Shown one piece after another: positions 1 through 6,553 of a DNA stretch of 6,744 nucleotides. This stretch comes from an uncultured Prevotella sp. GTDB taxonomy: Bacteria > Bacteroidota > Bacteroidia > Bacteroidales > Bacteroidaceae. The translations under genes and the position numbers were made by a program. Where the stretch lies: NCBI GenBank assembly GCA_947303825.1, contig CAMYZK010000141.1, positions 1 through 6,744 of the forward strand, in the 5' to 3' direction. The notes beneath the pieces were generated by a model. That model saw only the letters and a list, made by a program, of their open reading frames with translations, did not search any database and was not told the origin of the DNA. Each line of letters starts with the position of its first letter. The stretch's first letter is position 1.

Positions 1-684
1 AAGCTGCTTGATGCCGGCGAGCACTACGGACAGACTCCAAGAGACTTTACCGCCACTGTCGAAGCGCAAGTGACAGGGACGTCGGGCGACCTTCTGGCAA
101 ATATCATAGAGATGCCATGCGAAGACATCGCCACAAAGATTGCCAACGGGCAGCATGACGTAGTAGCTTCAGACCTCTCAGTCGACGCTCCAAGGATATT
201 CTCAGATGCCAACAGAAAGAAGCTGTTCATCGTTATCGACATCAGCCGTGAAGAGGCATGCTTCAACAGTATTGTCACCGAGGCCGACACCTTTGGCAGC
301 ATACGCACATACCGTATACCGCATACTGCCAGCCAGAAAGAGTTTATGTCAAGAGTCGTAAGCCTGTTATCAAAGCTCCTGGCCACCCAAGCCCTGCAGA
401 GAGTGGAGGCCATAAACATCATTGCATCAAAGGCCGACCTGCTGGGCAACGGGAAGCAACGCGAGGAACAGGCGTTCCAGAGGTTCTCCGACACACATCA
501 GGACATCATCGACCCGCTGATAGAGCTGTGCCAGCGCTATGGAATAAACCGTAACGCCGGTGGACAGCCTATGCTCTACACCTATAGTCTGGGACGCCAC
601 GACTCTTCGGGCCACTACCATTACGACCCTGCTGATGCCAACAAGATTATCGAGGCCATTAAAGAGTTAAGAGTTGAACATTAA
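1..684 (+). CDS. GTPase-like protein (TRAFAC / double-GTPase type), C-terminal part
   Basis: Open from the first base of the window in frame 1, so the gene begins upstream; 227 codons are visible before the TAA. A GTG at 70 is in frame but only internal. Seen: a hydrophobic strand LFIVID at 223-240 ending in Asp, as in a Walker B/G3 strand; a G4-like strand IIASKADLLG at 418-447 giving the SKAD form of the usual NKxD guanine-specificity motif; and near the C-terminus YTYSLGRH (579-602), in the place where the G5 loop is expected, followed by a helix (NKIIEAIKEL). From memory, this order and the ending resemble the bacterial 'TRAFAC clade GTPase / double-GTPase' families found in multi-gene regulatory or conflict operons. 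The P-loop and switch I lie outside the window, so nucleotide binding cannot be confirmed. It is the first visible member of a four-gene operon; the next start is 12 bases downstream. A non-GTPase P-loop protein is the main alternative. Confidence 0.6.
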   Translation, partial: KLLDAGEHYGQTPRDFTATVEAQVTGTSGDLLANIIEMPCEDIATKIANGQHDVVASDLSVDAPRIFSDANRKKLFIVIDISREEACFNSIVTEADTFGSIRTYRIPHTASQKEFMSRVVSLLSKLLATQALQRVEAINIIASKADLLGNGKQREEQAFQRFSDTHQDIIDPLIELCQRYGINRNAGGQPMLYTYSLGRHDSSGHYHYDPADANKIIEAIKELRVEH

Positions 685-696
685 CAGAAATAATAT

Positions 697-2337
697 ATGG
701 AAATAAAAAGCGTAAGAATCAGTGAGATACATTGGTCTATGAACTGGAATGCATCCCAGCAGGCCAACAAACGTATCAAGGAAACCCTGGGCGACACCAG
801 CAAGTACTTTGCCATGCTCAAGGTGGGCAATGCCACCTACAACTGGACGGTAGATTCCATCGGCAGATGGACTCCCATAGGCGCGGCCCCCTCCCACGTA
901 CTGGCAGAAATCCTATTGAAGGTGGAAGACATCAGGCAAGAGGTCTACGCCAAGCTTGCCGGCGACCAAAGCCTTGCCGACAAGATTTGCCAAGTGCCCA
1001 ACTACGAGGAGTATATCTTCTACAAAGAGAGTCCCGGAGGCGAACCAGAGATTGCCATCACTGGCTGGGGATTCCATAACTTCAAGCAGGCAGGATCTTT
1101 CGACACCATCAAATGGCCTCCTCTCCCGGCAAAGCACACCACCACCATCACCTTCTCCATAGACGGCAGACCACAGCCTGGACGAGCCTTCTCCATTGTC
1201 ACTCCGAAGATGCGCAAGCCGTACACTACCGACACCGAGGGCAAATGGATGCATTCGGATTTCAGCGGCAGGAGCTTCAACATCATCGACGACCTGACCC
1301 AGCGGCAGTTCACCCTCACCACTGCCGACACCGACCAGCAGCTGGACTTCGACGTCACAGAGAGTGTCTCGCTCACAGTGAAGGCCACCAACGACGGACA
1401 GCCCATAAGCGGCGAGACCGTAGGCATAGACTACGCCGGAAGGCATTACGACCTGCCACTCACCAACGGACAAGGCACACTGCCCTCTATACCTCTTGTA
1501 AGCTCTGACATGTGTCAGGCAACACTACGAGGAGAGAAACGTAGCATACAGCTCAGCAACACCACTCCCAACGAGATAAGCTTCGACTTTGTTACACCGC
1601 CGCCCGTCACTACCGGCACAGGTCCTAGTACGACACCAGAGACAGAAGAGCCAGAAGAGCCAGTGGAAGACAAATGCTCACTGACAGTAGTGGCAACCCT
1701 CGACGGCAACCCTATATGCGGCGAGACTGTTACCGTCATCTATTCAGGCAACCACTACGACATGGTGCTTCAGGCCGATGGCAAGGCAACCGTCAACGAC
1801 ATTGTCTGCACCGGAGAGAACTGCTACGCCAAGCTGCCGGCATGTACCGAGAAAGGCAAGGCACACCAAGAGGCAGAGGCCGACAAGGTGCTGGTAAAAG
1901 ACGAGGAGAACATCATAACCTTTGAACTGCAAAGCGAGGCTCCACCAGCCGAAATGGTTATCGTTACCGTCAACGACTCCAACGGCATACCCATGAAAGA
2001 TGCCAGCTTCGTGCTGACACAAGGCCCCGAGCGCATTGAGGGCAAACTAGACGATATGGGCACTACCACGTTCGACCGCAAACCCTTTATCACCGAACGC
2101 CCCGTCACACTGAGCATCATCACTGCCGACAACCGACAGATAGACGACATCAACTTCCACCTCGACGCCGACGAGAACCAGTATGTATTGCAGGAGAACA
2201 GCTCTCAGGAAGGCAACCGACTACTAGAGATTCTCGCCGCCATCGTACTGCTGGGAGGTCTCGCACTACTGTTAATATATGCATTCCTGCCCGGCATTTC
2301 CGAACTAACGAAAATAATCAACAAAAACATATTCTGA
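697..2337 (+). CDS. Tail-anchored protein with four beta-rich (Ig/CNA-B-like) repeats, function unknown
   Basis: 546 residues; ATG 12 bases after the previous stop, behind an AT-rich leader with no clear Shine-Dalgarno. No signal peptide. Residues 1-130 form a mixed alpha/beta domain rich in Trp and Tyr, ending in the striking string ITGWGFHNF (121-129); I do not recognise the family. Four beta-rich units follow, at roughly 148-222, 223-299, 326-412 and 418-498, each with a 'DG.P..G..V'-like turn as in CNA-B or carboxypeptidase-regulatory domains. Units 2 and 3 are clearly duplicates. A Pro/Thr/Glu-rich linker (300-325) separates them. A single strong membrane helix lies at about 508-530, leaving a 16-residue tail, so the protein is probably tail-anchored with its bulk in the cytoplasm. 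Unit 3 has five cysteines, which would fit an exported domain better, so topology is not settled. The context (GTPase-like gene before, small membrane protein after) suggests a scaffold or sensor tying the GTPase to the inner membrane; this is inference. Confidence 0.75.
   Translation: MEIKSVRISEIHWSMNWNASQQANKRIKETLGDTSKYFAMLKVGNATYNWTVDSIGRWTPIGAAPSHVLAEILLKVEDIRQEVYAKLAGDQSLADKICQVPNYEEYIFYKESPGGEPEIAITGWGFHNFKQAGSFDTIKWPPLPAKHTTTITFSIDGRPQPGRAFSIVTPKMRKPYTTDTEGKWMHSDFSGRSFNIIDDLTQRQFTLTTADTDQQLDFDVTESVSLTVKATNDGQPISGETVGIDYAGRHYDLPLTNGQGTLPSIPLVSSDMCQATLRGEKRSIQLSNTTPNEISFDFVTPPPVTTGTGPSTTPETEEPEEPVEDKCSLTVVATLDGNPICGETVTVIYSGNHYDMVLQADGKATVNDIVCTGENCYAKLPACTEKGKAHQEAEADKVLVKDEENIITFELQSEAPPAEMVIVTVNDSNGIPMKDASFVLTQGPERIEGKLDDMGTTTFDRKPFITERPVTLSIITADNRQIDDINFHLDADENQYVLQENSSQEGNRLLEILAAIVLLGGLALLLIYAFLPGISELTKIINKNIF
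1369..1761 (+). repeat. Divergent internal duplication of a beta-rich unit within the 546-residue protein
   Basis: The segment at 1369-1452 (residues 225-252) and that at 1678-1761 (residues 328-355) align without gaps at an offset of 103 residues, with 19 of 28 positions identical. Shared strings include SLTV, AT.DG, PI.GETV and HYD. The DNA of the two copies has drifted at many third positions, so this is an old duplication kept by protein-level selection rather than a recent tandem repeat. Units 1 and 4 of the same protein share the fold pattern but little sequence. Confidence 0.8.
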
Positions 2338-2340
2338 CAC

Positions 2341-2640
2341 ATGGATAGAGAAACATCACACTTCATTGCCAGCAACTTGGTGTACCTTTTCGCCACGCCC
2401 TGCATCATCACCTACCTGCTCTTTGCATGGGACAAGCATCTGGCCTATTACCACCGTACACGGATACCCGAGGCACTGCTGTTCCTTACCAGCTTCCTCT
2501 TCGGAGCCTTCGGAGGCCTGTGCGGAATGATATTCTTCCACCACAAGACGAAACACAAGTCTTTCCTTGTCACCATACCGCTGCTTGCGCTCATACAGAT
2601 AGCACTGATTGTAGTCTTCAAGGTTTACCTGCTAAAGTAA
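2341..2640 (+). CDS. DUF1294 family small membrane protein
   Basis: 99 residues, starting 3 bases after the previous stop, so it is almost certainly translated from the same message. It carries the hallmarks of the DUF1294 family: WDK at 30-32, RIPE at 41-44, a glycine-rich GAFGGLCGM at 55-63, and HHKTKHKSF at 67-75. Hydrophobicity gives about three membrane segments (10-29, 46-65, 76-97), with the WDK-RIPE loop and the HKT-K loop as conserved polar parts. The length matches stand-alone family members. The family has no established biochemical function; it is widespread and is often found alone or fused to a cold-shock domain. Its place inside this operon may mean a partnership with the two anchored beta proteins, or simply co-transcription. 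Confidence 0.9.
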   Translation: MDRETSHFIASNLVYLFATPCIITYLLFAWDKHLAYYHRTRIPEALLFLTSFLFGAFGGLCGMIFFHHKTKHKSFLVTIPLLALIQIALIVVFKVYLLK

Positions 2641-2646
2641 TACGCT

Positions 2647-3588
2647 ATGAGAGAACTTAAGATCATCCTGGGCTTTATCTTCATTGCCCTTATTGCTCTG
2701 CTGTGCCTGCGTTTCTGCAAGCCTAGCCAGGAGGCACGCACCAAAGACCCGATAGAGAATGCCACCGTAGACATAGAGACCACCGACGAAGCCTGCGAGG
2801 AGGAGTCGCTTACCACCGACGAGGAGGGCGAGTGCACCTTCACCTTCCGCAATCCTGATAAAACCCTTGTCAAGGCCACAGCCAGTGCCGACGAGTATGA
2901 GTCGGCCACCGTGGAAGACGTTGAGCTGTCCTACTTCGAGGACGACGTGCTCGTCATCCCCCTCAAGCCGCTGGGCAAGGCCAATGTCAAGGTAGTGGAG
3001 AAAGGCACGCAGCAGCCCATTGCCGGAGCCACCGTCAACGTCATCACCAAGGGTGGAAAGACAAAGAAGCTCACCACCAATGCCGACGGCATGTGCGGCT
3101 TCCGCTGCCCTAAGGGAGCCACACAGATAGACAGCGTGCTGGCCATAAAGAACGGCTACAGCGGCGAGTACAAGGTCAATGTACCCGTGCCCACCGGCTT
3201 CGACCCCTACCTGCTCATAGAGCTGGAGAAAGCTGGCACCTGCGACTCCGGTGTTGACCACAACGGCAAGCCAGGCCACACCGTGCAGACCTTCGACATG
3301 GGCATCACGTCCGACTTCAGCAGCTATCACTTCCAGTTCGACTGGTACACCGATTCTGCCCCCGACCATATCGTCATCTACTCCGGCAGCTACGAGGAGT
3401 TCCAAGACGGAAAGGCAGAGAAAGTGTTCGACAACATCAATGACATGGCTACGTTCAGCGACACCAGAAAAACCTGGGTAGATATGAAAGGCCAGATGCT
3501 ATTTATTGTCGTTGACAACTACAACTCTCCCAACAGCAACAGTTCAACGATATGGAAGTACTTCGTCCACTGCCCTGTGGCGAAATAG
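2647..3588 (+). CDS. Membrane-anchored periplasmic protein: two carboxypeptidase-regulatory-like domains and a CUB-like C-terminal domain
   Basis: 313 residues; ATG 6 bases after the DUF1294 stop; ends in TAG. An N-terminal hydrophobic helix (about 6-22) preceded by Arg2 and Lys5 should act as a signal anchor. ALLC at 17-20 is a poor lipobox because Leu precedes Cys, so lipidation is less likely. Domain 1 (about 35-106) and domain 2 (about 112-193) show the pattern I.GATV...TT.ADG.C.F typical of carboxypeptidase-regulatory/Ig-like modules. Domain 3 (about 199-310) runs from Cys199 to Cys309 with TFDMG, an aromatic strand FQFDWYT, then PDHIVIYSG and a final W.YFVHCP; this arrangement is like the CUB/PPC-type sandwiches that close many bacterial surface proteins. 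Outside the membrane region cysteines come in pairs per domain (50/63, 150/154, 199/309), which fits oxidised periplasmic domains. No catalytic motif is visible, so an adhesive, binding or scaffolding role is the best guess. It is the last gene before the terminator. Confidence 0.75.
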   Translation: MRELKIILGFIFIALIALLCLRFCKPSQEARTKDPIENATVDIETTDEACEEESLTTDEEGECTFTFRNPDKTLVKATASADEYESATVEDVELSYFEDDVLVIPLKPLGKANVKVVEKGTQQPIAGATVNVITKGGKTKKLTTNADGMCGFRCPKGATQIDSVLAIKNGYSGEYKVNVPVPTGFDPYLLIELEKAGTCDSGVDHNGKPGHTVQTFDMGITSDFSSYHFQFDWYTDSAPDHIVIYSGSYEEFQDGKAEKVFDNINDMATFSDTRKTWVDMKGQMLFIVVDNYNSPNSNSSTIWKYFVHCPVAK

Positions 3589-3628
3589 AGCTCTTTCAGC
3601 TAACCCTAACAACAAACAGCGCACCGTT

Positions 3629-3657
3629 ATGGTGTTGTCTCAAACACCCAACGCCAT
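3629..3657 (+). other. Possible stem-loop in the 3' leader of unit 1
   Basis: ATGGTGTTG at 3629-3637 pairs with CAACGCCAT at 3649-3657 over nine positions, with one G-U wobble, around an 11-base loop. No T-run follows, so it is not itself an intrinsic terminator. It lies just ahead of the terminator hairpin and may stabilise the 3' end of the message or be chance. An alternative inner pairing (GGTGTT with AACACC) competes with it. Confidence 0.35.
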
Positions 3658-3668
3658 CTTGAGTAAAG

Positions 3669-3703
3669 GCTATGCTATGAAGTCCATAGCACAGCTTTTA
3701 TTT
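3669..3703 (+). terminator. Intrinsic terminator of the four-gene unit
   Basis: GCTATGCTATG (3669-3679) pairs with CATAGCACAGC (3685-3695): an 11-position stem with one A-C mismatch and a 5-base loop. It is followed by TTTTATTT. The TAAAG just before the stem can pair with the TTTTA after it, extending the helix. It lies 80 bases after the TAG at 3588 and ahead of the next promoter, as expected for the end of unit 1. Confidence 0.8.
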
Positions 3704-3763
3704 GCATAAGCGGGCAGGCGACTGGCATCATAGCGGTTTTTTGTCGTTTTTTTTACAATATAT

Positions 3764-3794
3764 TTTGTAAGTTCAAAAATAATGTGTATCTTTA
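3764..3794 (+). promoter_or_regulatory. Bacteroidetes-type promoter of the sugar operon
   Basis: TTTG at 3764-3767 (the -33 element) is followed after 19 bases by TATCTTTA at 3787-3794, one base away from the Bacteroidetes -7 consensus TAnnTTTG. Transcription should start near 3800, giving a leader of about 47 bases that is A-rich and has no Shine-Dalgarno, as is usual in this phylum. Because this -7 element would lie inside the reading frame if translation began at the GTG at 3784, it also argues for the ATG at 3847 as the real start of the epimerase gene. Confidence 0.75.
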
Positions 3795-3846
3795 CACCCA
3801 AAAATCGGAACAACTATTGTACAACATAACTCAAACCCCAAAAACA

Positions 3847-5040
3847 ATGAAGAAACTAAAAGAAACATTGCTTGGCGCAGGTGCCGTCATGGTACTGGCC
3901 ATCACATCGTGTACTGGCAGTAAGTCTGCCGAGCCTCAACTGACGGCATCCGGACTTGACCCTGCCAAGTTTGAAACCGTGGTAGACGGCGACAGCGTGA
4001 AACTCTACACCCTGAAGGGCGACAAGGGCATGGAAGTGTGCATCACCAACTACGGCGGCCGCGTCGTCTCGCTGATGGTTCCCGACAAGGACGGCAAGCT
4101 GGTTGACGTGGTGCTAGGCTTCGACAACATTGCCCAGTACATGGAGAAGACCACCGACTACGGCTCAAGCGTAGGCCGTTATGCCAACCGCATCAACATG
4201 GGCAAGTTTGTGCTCAACGGCGACACCATCCAGCTGAAGCAGAACGACAAGCACGACGGCGGACGCGACCACTGTCTGCACGGTGGCGGCGACACGGGCT
4301 GGATGAACAAGGTGTACAAAGCCGAGCAGCCCGACAGTGCCACGCTGAAGCTTACCATCGAGGCCAAGGACGGTGAGAACGGATTCCCCGGAACCGTGGT
4401 TGCCACTACTACCTACAAGATTGTCAACGGTAACACACTCGACATTGTCTGGGAGGCTACTACCGACAAGCCCACCGTCATCAACCAGACCAACCACAAC
4501 TACTATAACCTGAGTGGTGACCTAGAGAATGCAGCCTACGACCAGGTGCTCTATGTCAATGCCGACAGCTTTACTGAAAGTGACGAGAGCTATATGCCTA
4601 CAGGCAAGATTCTTAAGGTAGAAGGAACACCTATGGACTTCCGCTCGCCTCACGCCGTTGGCGACAGCATCAAGTCTGACTACTATCAGGTGAAGAATGC
4701 CCATGGCTACGATCACAACTGGTGCCTGAACACCTATAAGGACGGTAAGGGCGACGACACACAGGTCTGCGCCAGCCTCTATTCTCCGAAGACCGGTCTC
4801 TTCATGGAGATGTTCACCAACGAGCCGGGCGTACAGGTCTACAGCGGCAACTTCCAGGGTGTAAACGGCGAGGAGAACATCGTGCGCAAGCTTGGCAAAA
4901 AATACCCGCAGCACGTCAGCGTCTGCCTGGAGAGCCAGAAGTATCCCGACAGCCCCAATCATCCTGAGTGGGCCAGCCCCGTGCTGAATCCCGGTGAGAA
5001 ATACTACAGCCACGCAGCCTATAAGTTCACAACAAAATAA
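3847..5040 (+). CDS. galM: Lipoprotein aldose 1-epimerase (galactose mutarotase)
   Basis: 397 residues from the ATG at 3847. The frame is open back to a GTG at 3784, but that start would lie on the promoter and would add 21 residues before a perfect lipoprotein signal: MKKLK, a hydrophobic core, and lipobox ITSC with Cys22. The enzyme interconverts alpha and beta anomers of aldoses such as galactose or glucose. Active-site landmarks are all present: GRYANRI (110-116), the HCLHGG loop with His145, NQTNHNYYNL with His217 (general acid), HGYDHNW with Asp289, and CLESQKYPDSPNH with Glu362 (general base), matching His96, His170, Asp243 and Glu304 of the Lactococcus enzyme by motif. The length suits the family plus a signal peptide. 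Being lipidated, it should work in the periplasm, anchored to a membrane. It opens a sugar uptake operon, with the transporter gene 10 bases downstream. Its substrate in vivo (galactose, glucose or a pentose) is not fixed by sequence. Confidence 0.95.
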   Translation: MKKLKETLLGAGAVMVLAITSCTGSKSAEPQLTASGLDPAKFETVVDGDSVKLYTLKGDKGMEVCITNYGGRVVSLMVPDKDGKLVDVVLGFDNIAQYMEKTTDYGSSVGRYANRINMGKFVLNGDTIQLKQNDKHDGGRDHCLHGGGDTGWMNKVYKAEQPDSATLKLTIEAKDGENGFPGTVVATTTYKIVNGNTLDIVWEATTDKPTVINQTNHNYYNLSGDLENAAYDQVLYVNADSFTESDESYMPTGKILKVEGTPMDFRSPHAVGDSIKSDYYQVKNAHGYDHNWCLNTYKDGKGDDTQVCASLYSPKTGLFMEMFTNEPGVQVYSGNFQGVNGEENIVRKLGKKYPQHVSVCLESQKYPDSPNHPEWASPVLNPGEKYYSHAAYKFTTK

Positions 5041-5050
5041 GTCATAGGCC

Positions 5051-6526
5051 ATGAATCAGACAGAAAACGGTAGCCGCGGCTACCTCATTGGCATCGTGAT
5101 GGTGGCCGTGCTGGGCGGACTGCTCTTCGGTTACGACACGGCTGTCATCTCCGGGGCAGAGAAAGGCCTGCAGGCGTTCTTCAAGGATGCCCAGGACTTC
5201 ACCTACACTGACGGCTGGCATGGCTTCACCTCTGCCAGCGCACTCATAGGCTGTATCATCGGCTCTGCCCTCAGCGGACTGTTGGCAACGCGCTTGGGCC
5301 GTAAGAAGTCGCTTATCATTGCAGGCTTACTGTTCTTCATCTCTGCACTGGGTTCGATGGCCCCCGAGTTCCTGTTCTTCGAGCATGGAAAGGCCACCTT
5401 CTCACTGCTTATCATGTTCAACATCTACCGTATCATCGGTGGCATCGGCGTAGGCTTGGCATCGGCCATCTGCCCCATGTACATAGGCGAGGTGGCCCCG
5501 TCGAACATTCGCGGAATGCTCGTCTCGTGGAACCAGTTTGCCATTATCTTCGGTCAGCTGGTGGTCTACTTCGTCAACTTCTTCATCCTGGGCGACCATA
5601 TCCAGCCGCTCGTTGAGGAGATGGGCAAGGGACTGGCAGCCATCAATCCTGCCGCACAGTGGACGGTGACCACCGGCTGGCGCTATATGTTCGGCTCTGA
5701 GGCTGTTCCCGCAGGACTCTTTGCCCTGCTCATCTGCTTCGTACCCGAGACACCGCGCTATCTGGTAAGCATTGGCAAGGACGAGAAGGCACTGGGCATC
5801 CTGTCGCGCATCAACGGCACATCGAAGGCTCAGCAGATTCTGACAGAGATAAAGGAGACGATGGTGGTGAAGACCGAGAAGCTGATGACCTACGGTGCCA
5901 TGTGCATCTTCATTGGCATCATGCTCTCTGTGTTCCAGCAGGCCGTTGGCATCAATGCCGTGCTCTACTACGCTCCACGCATCTTCGGCGACATGGGTAT
6001 GGACAACCCGATGATGATTACCGTCTTCATGGGCATCATCAACATCCTGTTCACACTGGTGGCCATCTTCACCGTCGAGAAGTGGGGCCGCAAGCCTCTG
6101 CTCATCAGCGGCTCGCTGGGTATGGCAGCCGGTGCCCTTGGCGTTGCCGTCACCTTCGGCCATGCAGGCCTGGAGCTGGTCACCGCCGCCTCGCTGCTCA
6201 TCTACTCTGCTTCGTTCATGTTCTCGTGGGGCCCCATCTGCTGGGTGCTCATCGCCGAGATCTTCCCCAACACCATCCGTGGTGCAGCTGTGGCCATTGC
6301 TGTGGCCTTCCAGTGGATATTCAACTTCATCGTCTCGTCTACCTTCGTGCCTATGTTCAACATGCACCTCAGCGAGGGCGATGACTTCGGCCACTGGTTC
6401 ACCTACGGTCTCTATGGCATCATCTGCGTGGTGGCTGCCGTCTTCGTATGGAAGCTCGTTCCTGAGACGAAGGGCAAGACACTGGAAGACATGACCCAGC
6501 TGTGGAAAAACAGGAAAAAGAAGTAA
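5051..6526 (+). CDS. xylE: Sugar porter family MFS transporter, XylE-like (proton/sugar symporter)
   Basis: 491 residues with the 12-helix sugar porter layout. Signatures: GGLLFGYDTAVISG in helix 1 (22-35), RLGRKK between helices 2 and 3 (81-86), PETPRYL (232-238) after helix 6, FQQAVGINAVLYYAP (295-309) in helix 7, WGRKP (345-349), and PETKGKTLE (471-479) after helix 12. Residues that contact sugar in E. coli XylE are conserved by motif: Gln169, Gln296, Gln297, Asn302, Tyr306, the Trp of ICW (398) and Gln421. The protein therefore probably moves a pentose or hexose across the inner membrane with protons. The loop between helices 5 and 6 (about 180-208) is roughly 17 residues longer than I recall for E. 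coli XylE. The start is the ATG 10 bases after the epimerase stop; no strong Shine-Dalgarno is seen. The symbol reflects family resemblance: in Bacteroidales such proteins may carry glucose, galactose, arabinose or xylose. Confidence 0.93.
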   Translation: MNQTENGSRGYLIGIVMVAVLGGLLFGYDTAVISGAEKGLQAFFKDAQDFTYTDGWHGFTSASALIGCIIGSALSGLLATRLGRKKSLIIAGLLFFISALGSMAPEFLFFEHGKATFSLLIMFNIYRIIGGIGVGLASAICPMYIGEVAPSNIRGMLVSWNQFAIIFGQLVVYFVNFFILGDHIQPLVEEMGKGLAAINPAAQWTVTTGWRYMFGSEAVPAGLFALLICFVPETPRYLVSIGKDEKALGILSRINGTSKAQQILTEIKETMVVKTEKLMTYGAMCIFIGIMLSVFQQAVGINAVLYYAPRIFGDMGMDNPMMITVFMGIINILFTLVAIFTVEKWGRKPLLISGSLGMAAGALGVAVTFGHAGLELVTAASLLIYSASFMFSWGPICWVLIAEIFPNTIRGAAVAIAVAFQWIFNFIVSSTFVPMFNMHLSEGDDFGHWFTYGLYGIICVVAAVFVWKLVPETKGKTLEDMTQLWKNRKKK

Positions 6527-6553
6527 AATACTATAAAACTATAATTATCAAAA

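Noticed and set aside
70..72. GTG as start of the GTPase-like gene
   Set aside because: The frame is open to the window edge with plausible protein sequence before it, so the true start is upstream.
2701..2720. Lipobox in the 313-residue protein (ALLC, Cys20)
   Set aside because: Leu just before the Cys is not accepted in the usual lipobox, and the helix reads better as a signal anchor.
2632..3405. Minus-strand open frame of 257 codons opposite the 313-residue protein
   Set aside because: Valine- and glycine-rich low-information translation, antisense to a well-supported gene with good operon spacing.
3817..3824. Eight-base palindrome TTGTACAA in the epimerase leader, possible operator
   Set aside because: Too short, single, and downstream of the predicted transcription start; no second copy near the promoter.
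3784..3846. Upstream GTG start extending the epimerase by 21 residues
   Set aside because: It would bury the promoter -7 element inside the coding region and place a polar stretch ahead of a complete lipoprotein signal peptide.
5402..6394. Long minus-strand open frame of 330 codons opposite the XylE-like gene
   Set aside because: Its translation is rich in His, Glu and Asp with no family resemblance, while the + strand encodes an unmistakable transporter; it is an antisense shadow of that gene's codon bias.
6527..6553. AT-rich gap before the sodium symporter as a possible promoter
   Set aside because: No TAnnTTTG element and no TTTG upstream at the right spacing; it looks like an ordinary A-rich translation leader.
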